Shown one piece after another: positions 18,450-26,826 of a DNA stretch of 64,000 nt. Source of the DNA: Luteolibacter arcticus (GTDB lineage Bacteria; Verrucomicrobiota; Verrucomicrobiia; Verrucomicrobiales; Akkermansiaceae); contig NZ_JAPDDT010000014.1 in NCBI RefSeq assembly GCF_025950235.1, forward strand, positions 120,782 to 184,781. The letters run 5' to 3'. How positions within the stretch are numbered: the stretch's first letter is position 1; every line of letters starts with the position of its first letter. The notes below the pieces were generated by a model. That model was not told the DNA's origin. It made no database searches and was given only the letters and a program-made list of their open reading frames with translations. The translations under genes were made by a program, and so were the position numbers.

Positions 18450-20093
18450 TCAGGGCTTCTTGAGAAGATCGGTGACCTGGGTGCTGGCCAGCTTTTCCTC
18501 CAGCCACGCGGAGAAGGCGATGCGCTGCTGGTTCGAGGTCAGGCCGGTCAGCGACTGGTTGATGCGCTCGTCGCGGGCCGGGTCCTTCACGACCTCGCGC
18601 TTCTCGACGAAGATGAACACGGCTCCATCCGGCCGCATCACGGGATCCGCCAGCGTGCCGGGATCCACCAACGAGGCGGTTTCGAAGAGGATCGAGGTGT
18701 CGGCTTCCTCCGGAAGCTTGTCGGTGGCCTTGAAGGGGCCGAGCGACTTCACCTCGAGTCCGAGTTCCTTGGCGGCATCGGCGAAGGACTTGCCGGCGGC
18801 AAGTGCCTCGCGGAGCTTCGCTGCTTTCTCGTCGGCGTCCTTCTTGAGGGCTTCGCCGGCCTTGTCCGTGATGAAGTCCACGCGGACCAGATCCTTGGCC
18901 TCTTCGAAGGTCTTGGTGCGCGGCTCCTCGGCTTCATCGAGGTGAGCGATGAGGAAGGCTCCATCGGCAATCGGCAGTGCCTCGCTGAAGCGAGACATCG
19001 CGTCCGAGCCGGGAGTGATTTGGAAGATGATGTCGCCGACCGGACGGGGATTGGAGGTCGAGCGGGTATTGACGGACAGCTCGGCGGGCAGGGAAGTGCG
19101 GGTGAAGAGGTCGGTGGTGACGATCTTCCAGCCGTTTTCCTCGGCGAGCTTGGCGAAATCCTTGCCTTCGCTGGCTTCGATTTGCTGCAGGAGGCCATCG
19201 ACGGTATCGGCCAGTTGGGTGTCCACCTTGCGCTTGTGCTCGGCGAGCTTGGCTTCGGCGGCGGCCTTCTTGTCGGCGGCGGCCTTTTCCGCTTCCTTCT
19301 TCTGCTCGTCGGTGACGGCGTCGGGCAGCTTGGTTTCGTCCTTTGGCAGCTCCGGGTAGGTCGGTTTGGCGATGAGGTAGGAGACCTTGATCTTCCGGTC
19401 GGTCTGATACTTGTCCTTGGTGGTTTCCCACTGGGCTTTCAGTTCCTCGTCGGTCGGCTTGAGCTCGTCCTGGAACTTCGAGAGCGGGATCCGGATTAGC
19501 TGGATGGCGACCTGTTGGTCGCGGCTGGTCACCTGCTGGGCAGCGACGCTGCGGTCCACGGCGAGGCCGCCGCCGATGATTTCGGTCAGCTTGCGGGTGG
19601 CGAGCGTGTCGCGGACGATGTCGATGAAGTCGCCTTCGGTCATGCCGAGGCGGCCCAAGCGCTTGGTGATGAAATCGTTGTAGGTCTGCTGGTTGTAAGC
19701 GCCATCAGCTCCCTGAAAGGTCGGCATCTTCTTGATCTCCGCGGAGATCTCCTCGGCCGACGGATGCACGCCGAAGTCTTCCGCGGCCTGGCGCACGATC
19801 AAGCGGTTCACGAAGAAGCGATTCGCGGTTTCCTCGCCGCCGCCGAAGCCGCCGAGCGTACTCAGGAAATCGATCATCCCATACATGCCGAAGCCCTGGA
19901 CGAGCGCCATCGGCGTCTCGCCGAGCTTCTGCACCTCGGTCATGGTGTATTGGCGGCCATCCACGGAGAGGGCGGGCGGATCACCGGCCGACCCGCGGCC
20001 TCCGGTGTTATTCTCGAAAAAGACAAGGCCTACGAACAGCAGGGCGACCACGATGATGATGAGGCCGGTGTATTTACGGAGGTGTTCGATCAT
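18450..20093 (-). CDS. PpiD/SurA-like periplasmic folding factor
   Basis: 547 residues from ATG 20093. One N-terminal transmembrane helix (YTGLIIIVVALLFVGLVFF region) anchors a large periplasmic part with a SurA_N-like chaperone domain. A lysine/alanine-rich coiled segment follows and then parvulin-like sequence, as in PpiD. The classic parvulin active-site signature is not obvious, so it may be a chaperone without isomerase activity. It is first in a minus-strand run continuing to a TPR protein, metG, GH16 and ruvX. Upstream, after a gap, is a strong hairpin on the same strand (see terminator). Confidence 0.75.
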   Translation of the reverse strand: MIEHLRKYTGLIIIVVALLFVGLVFFENNTGGRGSAGDPPALSVDGRQYTMTEVQKLGETPMALVQGFGMYGMIDFLSTLGGFGGGEETANRFFVNRLIVRQAAEDFGVHPSAEEISAEIKKMPTFQGADGAYNQQTYNDFITKRLGRLGMTEGDFIDIVRDTLATRKLTEIIGGGLAVDRSVAAQQVTSRDQQVAIQLIRIPLSKFQDELKPTDEELKAQWETTKDKYQTDRKIKVSYLIAKPTYPELPKDETKLPDAVTDEQKKEAEKAAADKKAAAEAKLAEHKRKVDTQLADTVDGLLQQIEASEGKDFAKLAEENGWKIVTTDLFTRTSLPAELSVNTRSTSNPRPVGDIIFQITPGSDAMSRFSEALPIADGAFLIAHLDEAEEPRTKTFEEAKDLVRVDFITDKAGEALKKDADEKAAKLREALAAGKSFADAAKELGLEVKSLGPFKATDKLPEEADTSILFETASLVDPGTLADPVMRPDGAVFIFVEKREVVKDPARDERINQSLTGLTSNQQRIAFSAWLEEKLASTQVTDLLKKP

Positions 20094-20450
20094 GGACGCT
20101 TCTTCTGGGATGTCCCTCGCGGGGCGCGGAAGTAAAGGGAGCCGCAGGGACGGCTTCAACCCTTATTCGCGGTCTCAAACACGACCGGTCGCGACAAAAA
20201 AAGAGCCGCCGGGGAGCACCCACTCCCCGGCGGCCAAGTTCGTCAACCCCGTCGGGCAAGCCCGGCGAAAGCTGACAACTGCTGTTCACCCTTACATGAA
20301 AACTGCACTTGCGCGCGGTTTTCAAAGGGGTCTGACCGGCAGCCGGGGGATCCGTTCAAAGGTTTTTCAGATTTTTTTCGGGAGCGATTTTCCCGCTGCG
20401 GCGGAAAAGCAATCTTGTCGCGGGCCGGGCAAGGCGGCATCGCTCGCGGC
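20094..20450. other. Intergenic region with divergent promoters and a minus-strand terminator
   Basis: A gap of roughly 360 bases between the ppiD-like gene (minus) and rsmA (plus). It holds a strong hairpin plus T-run oriented to the minus strand at 20196-20234. A TTGAAA hexamer (minus strand, around 20320) is followed about 20 bases on by TCATGT, a weak promoter-like pair. No open reading frame fits neatly between them, so a short RNA or an attenuated leader is possible (inference). Confidence 0.4.
20196..20234 (-). terminator. Strong intrinsic terminator in ppiD leader region
   Basis: Perfect 12-bp stem (20205-20216 with 20223-20234, six-base loop) followed on the minus strand by seven T. 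No annotated minus-strand gene ends here: the next gene upstream on that strand is many kilobases away, and rsmA diverges. It therefore ends an unannotated short transcript or acts as an attenuator about 100 bases upstream of the ppiD-like start codon. Confidence 0.8.
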
Positions 20451-21782
20451 GTGACGGGACACGAGATTCGCGATGCCTTGGAGACCGCCGGGGTGATGCC
20501 CAGCCGCCAGCTTGGCCAGAATTTCCTCTGCGATCCGAACATGGCGCGTTGGATCACCGACCAGCTCGACGCCCGGCCGGAGGACACCATCGTCGAGGTC
20601 GGGCCGGGCACCGGCGCGCTGACCGAGCACCTCGTCGGCCGCGTCCGGCGGATCGTGCTGGTGGAGTTTGATTCACGGCTGGCGGCCTATTTGAAGGGGC
20701 GCTTCGCCAACGAGCCGAGCGTGGAGGTTCATCATGCCGATGGAGCGAAATTCGACGTGCGGACGCTCTGGAAGCACCGGCCGGTGAAGTTTCTGGGAAA
20801 TCTGCCCTATTCTTCCGGCGGGGCGATCCTGCGGAATTTCCTGTCCCGCCCCCATCCCTTTGAGCTCGCGGTCATCATGCTGCAAAAGGAAGTGATCGAG
20901 CGTCTCGCCGCCGGTCCACGGACCAAGGAATACGGCGTCCTGACGCTGCGGGTGCAGAGCGAGTGGCAGGTGAAGCCGCTGCGGACGGTGCCGCCGGAGG
21001 CCTTTCACCCGCGGCCGCAGATCGATTCCTCGGTGGCGCTGCTGACCCCGCGGGGAAAGGAGTTCCCGGCATTCGATGCCCGGCGTTTCGACGAGCTGAT
21101 CCGCCGCGGCTTCGCCCAGCGGCGCAAGCAAATGGGCAAGCACATGCCCGAGAGCCCGCCATGGGAGGAAGTTCACACCGCGCTGGGGGTGGCTGCGACC
21201 GCCCGGGGCGAGGAGCTTTCGCTGGCCCAGTGGATCGAGCTGGCCCGGGTTTACGACGATCATCCGCTGCGCGACGTGCCACAGCGCGGTGACGAGATTT
21301 TCGACGTGGTGGATGCGGGCGACCAAGTGACCGGCCAGGCCACGCGGCGGGAGGTCCATGAGAAGGGCCTGCTTCACCGGGCGATCCACGTGTTTGTCGT
21401 GAATCGCCATGGCGAGCTGTTGTTGCAGAAGCGCTCGCGGTTCAAGGATGCCCACCCCGGCGTTTGGGATTCCAGCGTGGCCGGGCATCTGGATGCCGGC
21501 GAGGACTACGCCGACGCTGCGATTCGCGAATTGGAGGAAGAAATGGGAATCACGGGGGTGCCTGCCGAGGAAATCGGCCGGATTCCCCCGACCGATGCCA
21601 CCGGATGGGAGCATGTGCGGCTCTACCTTTGTCGGTGGGACGGCACGCCGCGGTTTCCCAGTGCGGAGGTCGAAGCTGCCTTGTGGATGAGGCCGGAAGA
21701 GCTCGACGGATGGATTGCGGCGCGACCGGAAGACTTCGCCAGCGGGTTCGTGGAGTGCTGGAAGTTATCGAGAGGACGATAA
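20415..21782 (+). CDS. rsmA: 16S rRNA dimethyladenosine transferase fused to a Nudix hydrolase
   Basis: 455 residues from TTG 20415; GTG 20451 gives 443 and is also plausible. The first about 260 residues are RsmA/KsgA, which dimethylates two adenines in the 16S rRNA 3' hairpin: QNFLCDPN, the SAM motif EVGPGTGALTEHL, the catalytic NLPY, and FHPRPQIDSSV. The last about 175 residues are a complete Nudix domain of the YfcD/isopentenyl isomerase-like group. It has EIFDVVDAGDQVTG and a full Nudix box, G-x5-E-x7-REL-x-EE-x-G-I, at GHLDAGE...RELEEEMGI. No stop or frameshift separates the two, so it is a genuine fusion in this sequence. Confidence 0.9.
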   Translation: MSRAGQGGIARGVTGHEIRDALETAGVMPSRQLGQNFLCDPNMARWITDQLDARPEDTIVEVGPGTGALTEHLVGRVRRIVLVEFDSRLAAYLKGRFANEPSVEVHHADGAKFDVRTLWKHRPVKFLGNLPYSSGGAILRNFLSRPHPFELAVIMLQKEVIERLAAGPRTKEYGVLTLRVQSEWQVKPLRTVPPEAFHPRPQIDSSVALLTPRGKEFPAFDARRFDELIRRGFAQRRKQMGKHMPESPPWEEVHTALGVAATARGEELSLAQWIELARVYDDHPLRDVPQRGDEIFDVVDAGDQVTGQATRREVHEKGLLHRAIHVFVVNRHGELLLQKRSRFKDAHPGVWDSSVAGHLDAGEDYADAAIRELEEEMGITGVPAEEIGRIPPTDATGWEHVRLYLCRWDGTPRFPSAEVEAALWMRPEELDGWIAARPEDFASGFVECWKLSRGR

Positions 21783-21876
21783 TTGCCTGAGCTGGAATGT
21801 TTTTAGAATAAGCTTGTCTGGAAAGGCTAATATTTTAGTCTAGGGACGCTCCCCGCAATGTTCACCTGTCCCACCC

Positions 21877-22317
21877 ATGAAACCAGCCAGTCACATCGGG
21901 TACAGCCGGAACTCCCGCCGGCACCATGCTAGAAATCTTCGGGCCCGGGGGATGACTCTCCTTGAGCTCACTGTCGTCATCCTCGTACTCCTCACATTGA
22001 TCACAATCCTCTTCTTTGGCGCAAATGCCTGGAAGAATGGTTCCGACCGGGTGCTTTGCATCCTGAACCTCCAGTCGGTTCAAAAGGGCGTTCGCAGCTA
22101 CGCGAATCTCAACGGCCGCAATCCGGGCGAAACCGTCCCCGGGCTTCAGTCCGAGGTGATCGGCCTGGGTCGCTTCGTCGAAGCGATGCCGTCCTGCCCC
22201 GGCCGAGGCAGCTACACCACGAGCGGAGATATCATTCCTGCCCTCGGCAGCCTGTATTTGGAGTGCTCGCTTTCCGGAGCAGGTGCCCATGAGCCGGTGA
22301 ACGTCGAAGATTGGTGA
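21877..22317 (+). CDS. Short type II/IV pseudopilin-like protein
   Basis: 146 residues. A positively charged leader of 25 residues ends in G followed by MTLLELTVVILVLL, the prepilin peptidase cleavage/methylation motif (Gly before Met, Glu at mature position 5) leading into a hydrophobic helix. The C-terminal part has Cys residues and a CPGRGSYT segment. It is smaller than major pilins, so it is likely a minor pseudopilin. No other pilus gene is adjacent. The 94-base gap upstream is AT-rich and probably holds its promoter. Confidence 0.75.
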   Translation: MKPASHIGYSRNSRRHHARNLRARGMTLLELTVVILVLLTLITILFFGANAWKNGSDRVLCILNLQSVQKGVRSYANLNGRNPGETVPGLQSEVIGLGRFVEAMPSCPGRGSYTTSGDIIPALGSLYLECSLSGAGAHEPVNVEDW

Positions 22318-22375
22318 ACGGATTTCCCTGATTGCAGGGACGCCGGTTTCAGTGAAGGGTCGCCGCCGTGTTCCC

Positions 22376-23527
22376 ATGAGCGCGGCCACGACTCCCTTTG
22401 AAAGCCAGACCCGGCTGTGGCTGGTGGCTTTCGCCGTGTCCGCACTGGTCAATCTGATCGCGCTGTCGGCGATTGCCTTTTGGGTGCTGGCCAAGATCGC
22501 CCTGCAGTCCCTGCCGCGGGATCCCGTGACCTCCACGGGCGAATCGGTGGCGGTAATCATGCCGGAAATGATCGAGAGCGTGGCCGGCGAGCCCGCTCCG
22601 GCGGCGCCCGTGGTGCCGCCGCCCGCTCCTCCTCCCGACTTCGCGCGGACCTCGCCGGATCAGGTGGAAGCGACTCCGGATCGGCCGGATTTCATCGGCG
22701 AGCGGAGCACCCAGGCTACAAGCGACACGACGCCGGCTCCCATGGCTCCGGACCAGATCAGCCAGAAAGGTCGCGACCCTCTTTATGAGGACGAGGTCGA
22801 AACGACCCGGAGCAATTACCAGGACGGCGATTTGGCTCATGACAGGAAGGCTCGCATCGGCGAACCCGCTCCCGCGGAGTCGAAGCCCGCGCCGATGACT
22901 CCCCACCAGGATAACGTCGCCGAGGCGGCGAAGCGCGATGGCGAGCTTGAGGCGGAGAAGCCACCGGCGGAAGCGACCCGTGAGCAGTTGGCCGAGGGTC
23001 CCTCGCCGGTCGAGCGGCGGGTCAAGGAAGCGAAGCCGGAGGACGAGACCAAGCCCGCGCAACCGGAGCGCCGGGCTGATGGCCAAAAGCCCGAGGAAAA
23101 GCCCGCCGCGGAGCAACCGAAGCAAGCGGCCGCCAACGCGAACGCTCCCGGTTTCCGCGGCAATCAGGTCAAGACCAAGCTGGTCGGGTCCATCACCCGC
23201 AGCGGGCGCTCGGCCCTCAATGTGGAGGACTCCGTGCTCGGCCGCTACCATGCCGCCGTCAGCCGTGCCGTGGAGAAGGAGTGGCAGCTCAACTGCGTCC
23301 GCAACCGCGACTACATCACGCCCGGCATGCTCACCATGAGCTTCATGCTCGATGCCAAGGGCAAGGTCCGCGAGATCCGCGTGGTCGAGGACCTGCAGGT
23401 CGGCGCGATTCCCAAGGGTTTCACCCTCAATGCCATCAATGACGCCGAGATCCCCGTGATGCCGGCGGATCTAAAGAAGCAGCTCAATGGCGAGCCGCTT
23501 GAGCTTATTTACCGTTTCAGTTTCTAA
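22376..23527 (+). CDS. TonB-like energy-transducing protein
   Basis: 383 residues from ATG 22376 (an ATG at 22352 is in frame). One transmembrane helix near residues 15-45 is followed by a long Pro/Glu/Lys/Ala-rich periplasmic spacer. A C-terminal TonB-like domain follows, with conserved elements YHAAVSRAVEKEW, MLTMSFMLDAKGKVREI and a final YRFSF. It lies immediately upstream of ExbB and ExbD genes (3 and 10 base gaps), so the three form the inner-membrane proton-driven complex that energises outer-membrane transporters or Tol-type envelope function. The C-terminal domain is divergent; TolA is an alternative. Confidence 0.75.
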   Translation: MSAATTPFESQTRLWLVAFAVSALVNLIALSAIAFWVLAKIALQSLPRDPVTSTGESVAVIMPEMIESVAGEPAPAAPVVPPPAPPPDFARTSPDQVEATPDRPDFIGERSTQATSDTTPAPMAPDQISQKGRDPLYEDEVETTRSNYQDGDLAHDRKARIGEPAPAESKPAPMTPHQDNVAEAAKRDGELEAEKPPAEATREQLAEGPSPVERRVKEAKPEDETKPAQPERRADGQKPEEKPAAEQPKQAAANANAPGFRGNQVKTKLVGSITRSGRSALNVEDSVLGRYHAAVSRAVEKEWQLNCVRNRDYITPGMLTMSFMLDAKGKVREIRVVEDLQVGAIPKGFTLNAINDAEIPVMPADLKKQLNGEPLELIYRFSF

Positions 23528-23530
23528 CTC

Positions 23531-24247
23531 ATGTCCCTTCCCTTGTTCCTTGCCGCCGCCGCGACGGTGGAAAAATCCCGCGTGGAGCGGATCTGGCAGT
23601 TCTTCGCCGATGGCGGCTACTGCATGATCCTGCTGGCCCTGTGCTCCTTCGTCATGGTGGCGTCGATCCTCTTCAAGCTGCTCTCGCTGCGACGCGACAT
23701 TATCGTGCCGTCCGGGCTGGAGCGGAAGCTGCGCGAATACGAGCACCAGCACGAGGCGAGCCCCGGCTTGTTCGACGAGATCAAGGAGGGCCGCACGCCG
23801 CTGGCCCGGCTCTGCGGCATTGCGCTGCGCCACCGCGGAGAGACCCGCGAGCAAATCACGGGTGCCGTCCAGGCCGCGGCACGCGAGGAGGTCCTGCGGC
23901 TGCACGCCGGGATGTCGTCCATCGACGTGATCGTCAGCATCGCCCCGCTGTTAGGTCTGCTCGGGATGGCCAGCGGCCTAGTCGTGATGTTCGGCGGCTT
24001 GGGGGAAAATCCCGACCCCACGCTGGTCTCGCGCGGCATCAGCGAGGCGCTGAATACCACCGTCTTCGGCTTGGCGCTGGCGGTGCCGGCGATCGTGGCC
24101 CACGCATTTTTCCTCCGCCGCATCGATATGTTCGTCGCCCGTCTCGAGGGGCTGCTGGCCGGCTTCGCCCGCACCTGCGAGGGATCTGCTGCCGTGCCCG
24201 CTCGCCCGCCGCTGCCAGCGCCCGCATCCGCGCAGCTTCCTGTCTAA
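23531..24247 (+). CDS. exbB: MotA/TolQ/ExbB proton channel family protein
   Basis: 238 residues with three predicted membrane helices: CMILLALCSFVMVASILF, the IDVIVSIAPLLGLLGMASGLV segment characteristic of the family, and TTVFGLALAVPAIVAHAFF. Residues between helices 1 and 2 are cytoplasmic. It forms the pentameric stator that, with ExbD, converts proton-motive force for TonB. Whether it is ExbB or TolQ cannot be separated by sequence alone; the upstream TonB-like gene favours ExbB. Confidence 0.88.
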   Translation: MSLPLFLAAAATVEKSRVERIWQFFADGGYCMILLALCSFVMVASILFKLLSLRRDIIVPSGLERKLREYEHQHEASPGLFDEIKEGRTPLARLCGIALRHRGETREQITGAVQAAAREEVLRLHAGMSSIDVIVSIAPLLGLLGMASGLVVMFGGLGENPDPTLVSRGISEALNTTVFGLALAVPAIVAHAFFLRRIDMFVARLEGLLAGFARTCEGSAAVPARPPLPAPASAQLPV

Positions 24248-24257
24248 CAAACCGGCC

Positions 24258-24698
24258 ATGCACTTCGAACATCCCGTCCGCAAGACCCGTGGGGTGCCGG
24301 TGGTCCCCATGATCGACCTGCTTTTCGTCATCCTGATCTTCCTGGTGGTGTCCACGACCTTCAAGAAGCCGCGCAGCGTGCTGCCGATCGAACTGCCCAC
24401 GGTCAGGGAAATCGCCGGTTCGGCGGTGGTGGATTCCCGCTCGGTGCTCGCGCTCGACAAGGAGGGCAAGATCACCCTCGACGCCGTGGCCGTGCCGGAC
24501 GTGCAACTGCTCGATTCCTACCTGAAGGCATTCACGAAAGAGAACCCCGGCCGCAAGCTGGAACTGGAGGCGGACAAGCAGGTGCCGCTGGAGAAATTGC
24601 TCGGCGTATGGGACGCGTTGACCCGCGCGGGCATCGCGATTAAGGACGTGCCGGCCCGTATCCGCCTGCCGCAGGAACCGGGCAGTTCCTCGAAATGA
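24258..24698 (+). CDS. exbD: ExbD/TolR biopolymer transport protein
   Basis: 146 residues. One N-terminal transmembrane helix carries the essential Asp in PMIDLLFVILIFLVV, followed by a periplasmic peptidoglycan-binding-like domain. It pairs with the upstream ExbB-like protein. Its stop overlaps the start of def by four bases (ATGA), so the folding-related gene def is translationally coupled to this energy-transduction operon. Confidence 0.9.
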   Translation: MHFEHPVRKTRGVPVVPMIDLLFVILIFLVVSTTFKKPRSVLPIELPTVREIAGSAVVDSRSVLALDKEGKITLDAVAVPDVQLLDSYLKAFTKENPGRKLELEADKQVPLEKLLGVWDALTRAGIAIKDVPARIRLPQEPGSSSK

Positions 24699-25243
24699 TC
24701 CTCGAAATCGTCCAATACGGCCACCCTGTCCTCCGCGAACGCTGCAAGCCCGTCGAAACAGTCGATGATGACCTGCGCAAGCTTGCCGCCGACATGCTCG
24801 AAACCATGTACGACGCCAATGGCGTGGGTCTGGCCGCGCCGCAAATCGGCGTCGCGCTCCGCCTCGCGGTGATCGATGTGGCGCACGATCCCGAGTGCAT
24901 CACCTTCCTCAAGGTCGGTGGCGAGGATGCGCCACTCGACTCGATCATGCCGCTGATCTTCATCAATCCCGAGCTGGAGTTCACCGGCCCCAAGGAGAAG
25001 GACACCGAAGGCTGCCTGAGCATCCGCGACGTGCGCGCGGACGTCAGCCGGCCGGGCTCGCTGAAGGCGAAGCTCCCGCAGCTCGATGGCACGGTGCTGG
25101 AGATCGAGACGGATGGCCTGCTCGCCCGCGCCTTGCAGCATGAGACGGATCATCTCAACGGCATCCTTTTCATCGATCGCGTCGCACCGGCCACCAAGAT
25201 CAGCCTGCGGCGGAAATTGAAGCGGCTCGCCGCCGACGAATGA
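24695..25243 (+). CDS. def: Peptide deformylase
   Basis: 182 residues. All three metal/active-site motifs are intact: GVGLAAPQIG, EGCLS (metal-binding Cys) and HETDHLNG (HExxH-type metal and catalytic Glu). The enzyme removes the formyl group from nascent N-terminal methionine. Its start overlaps the exbD stop by four bases. About 60 bases after its stop is a weak hairpin with a T-run that may end the operon. A tail of basic residues, KISLRRKLKRL, is at the C-terminus. Confidence 0.97.
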   Translation: MILEIVQYGHPVLRERCKPVETVDDDLRKLAADMLETMYDANGVGLAAPQIGVALRLAVIDVAHDPECITFLKVGGEDAPLDSIMPLIFINPELEFTGPKEKDTEGCLSIRDVRADVSRPGSLKAKLPQLDGTVLEIETDGLLARALQHETDHLNGILFIDRVAPATKISLRRKLKRLAADE

Positions 25244-25284
25244 CGTCCATCGGGGATTGAAGGCTCGACTTTCCGGGCAGCCAA

Positions 25285-25315
25285 AGCTATCGACTCTGCC
25301 GGATAGCTCGTTTTT
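25285..25315 (+). terminator. Possible terminator after def
   Basis: A six-base stem (AGCTAT at 25285-25290 with ATAGCT at 25303-25308) precedes CG and five T. The 12-base loop makes it weak; it could also be part of the upstream region of the next gene. Confidence 0.4.
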
Positions 25316-25333
25316 CTAACAAAGTTTGATGCC

Positions 25334-26218
25334 ATGAACAGCAGCCGCGGTATTTTCGAACCCCAAGAAGGTTTCGCTCCAGCCCCTCCCGCCAAGAGCC
25401 CGTTTGCCGTCGCCGATGAAGGCCCGGCCACCAGCCCTTTTGCCATCGTCTCCGAGCCGGAATCTCCGTTTGCCGCGATGAAGGACGACCATCCGACCCG
25501 CTTGGCCGCCGAGGCTGGACGCCCGGTGAAGCTTCCGGAGCGCCGCCCGGCAGCCGGTGAAGTGCCGGCCGTGGAAGCCCGCTCGCCGTTTGCGGCCGAG
25601 GCCTCGAATCCTTCGCCATTTGACGCTCCGGCTCCAGCTTCCTCGCCGTTTGCAAGCTCGCCGCCGCCCGTGCCGACTGCTGCTCCGGCGTCCAGTCCCT
25701 TCGGCTTTGCCGCGGAGCCTGCCGCTGCAGCCCCAGCTCCAGCTGCTGCTGCTGTTGCCGCTCCTGCGCCTGTCGCGGCTCCGGCCCCGGCGGCCACGCC
25801 AGCTCCAATCGCTGCCGCCGCTCCCGCGCCAGCTCCGGTTGCCGCCGCTCCTGCCGCGGTCGAAAGCGATAGCGGCGACTCCGACTCCAGCTCGATTCGC
25901 CAGCTTGCGCTCCGCGCCATCTTCGGCGTGGACCGCGAACTCGGTGCGGAGGAAATGCTCCAGCGCGCCCGCGGCCTTTCCGGCATCCGCCACGTCGCTC
26001 GCGTGCCCGGCAATGAAGTGGCCACCGTCGATGCCTTCCGCAAGATCATCAACAACCTCGGCTTCCCTGCCGGCCAGGTGAAGCTCGTCAGCGGCAGCCT
26101 GCCCATCGACTTCATCCGCGAAGGCAATGTCGTCCTCGCTATCCAGAACGATGGCAGCTTCGCCCCCGGCGTGAAGGAAACGCTCATCATCGTTGCCCGC
26201 GAATTGGGCAAGCTGTGA
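25334..26218 (+). CDS. SPF-repeat low-complexity protein with C-terminal roadblock-like domain
   Basis: 294 residues of unknown family. The N-terminal two-thirds is disordered-looking and holds seven SPF motifs, at residues 22, 34, 44, 84, 94, 104 and 121, mostly SPFA. An Ala/Pro-rich stretch (about 125-180) and an acidic serine patch follow. The last about 100 residues form a compact domain with alternating strands and helices ending in ETLIIVARELGKL. Its pattern is compatible with a roadblock/LC7 fold, the fold of the GTPase partner MglB, but this is inference from strand pattern and neighbour only. The gene starts 90 bases after def, with the MglA-like gene 13 bases downstream. Confidence 0.6.
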   Translation: MNSSRGIFEPQEGFAPAPPAKSPFAVADEGPATSPFAIVSEPESPFAAMKDDHPTRLAAEAGRPVKLPERRPAAGEVPAVEARSPFAAEASNPSPFDAPAPASSPFASSPPPVPTAAPASSPFGFAAEPAAAAPAPAAAAVAAPAPVAAPAPAATPAPIAAAAPAPAPVAAAPAAVESDSGDSDSSSIRQLALRAIFGVDRELGAEEMLQRARGLSGIRHVARVPGNEVATVDAFRKIINNLGFPAGQVKLVSGSLPIDFIREGNVVLAIQNDGSFAPGVKETLIIVARELGKL

Positions 26219-26231
26219 CGCCGTCGCCGGC

Positions 26232-26798
26232 ATGACGGTCCAGCAAAACGGCCGGCAAGTCTCCGTGAAGGTCGCCCTCACCGGGGCGGCCGACACCGGC
26301 AAGCTCGCCATCCTGCGGGCCATTGCCGGTCGTTTCGGCTCCGCCACGGTCCGCGAGCACTCGGTCGGCGCGGTGCATGTGCATCGCGTCGAGTGGACCG
26401 AGCCGAATACCTTGCCGGACGGCCGCTTTCTCAATGTGGCCGTCCACTCGCTGACCGGCCGCGTGGACTACAACGCCGCCGAGGAACTGCTGGTCCGCGA
26501 TGCCGCCGGCATCGTCTTCGTGGTCGATGTCGACCCGGCCAAGTTCAAGGCTACGTGGGACAGCCTGATGCGGCTTTCCGATAACACGAAGCGCAACGGC
26601 TTCGATCTTCATTCGGTCGGCCTCGCGATCCAATATCACCGCGCGGACCTCTACCCGGACTTCGAGCCGCAGAAGCTCGACCAGCGCCTGGGCGTGCCGC
26701 CCGGCCTGATCCCGCGCTTCGTTTCCACCAGCCGCCAGCCGGATGCCGAGGGCCTCGCGTTCGATTCGGTGCTCGCGCAGATCAAGGAGCGGCTTTGA
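26232..26798 (+). CDS. MglA-like small GTPase with degenerate nucleotide-binding motifs
   Basis: 188 residues from ATG 26232 (an earlier ATG at 26193 overlaps the previous gene). The overall layout matches the MglA/Ras-like family: strand and P-loop near residues 15-25, a LTGRVDYNAAEELLVRD segment where MglA has the VPGQ..Y switch region, GIVFVVDVD, a helix, and IQYHRADL where MglA has QYNKRDL. The nucleotide contacts are altered: the P-loop GAADTGKL ends in Leu25 rather than Ser/Thr, and the NKxD motif is H136-R-A-D139. It may bind GTP weakly or not at all. MglA proteins control cell polarity or motility; the role here is unknown. Confidence 0.65.
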   Translation: MTVQQNGRQVSVKVALTGAADTGKLAILRAIAGRFGSATVREHSVGAVHVHRVEWTEPNTLPDGRFLNVAVHSLTGRVDYNAAEELLVRDAAGIVFVVDVDPAKFKATWDSLMRLSDNTKRNGFDLHSVGLAIQYHRADLYPDFEPQKLDQRLGVPPGLIPRFVSTSRQPDAEGLAFDSVLAQIKERL

Positions 26799-26800
26799 CT

Positions 26801-26821
26801 GCGGCCGTTGAAGTCGGCCGC
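26801..26821. terminator. Short hairpin between convergent genes
   Basis: Seven-base perfect stem (GCGGCCG with CGGCCGC, loop of seven) in the 28-base gap between the MglA-like gene and pgsA, which converge. There is no T-run, so termination here would not be classical. It may act in both directions. Confidence 0.35.
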
Positions 26822-26826
26822 CGATC

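Noticed and set aside
22325..22340. TCCCTG/CAGGGA hairpin after the pseudopilin gene as a terminator
   Set aside because: The stem is only six base pairs and no T-run follows.
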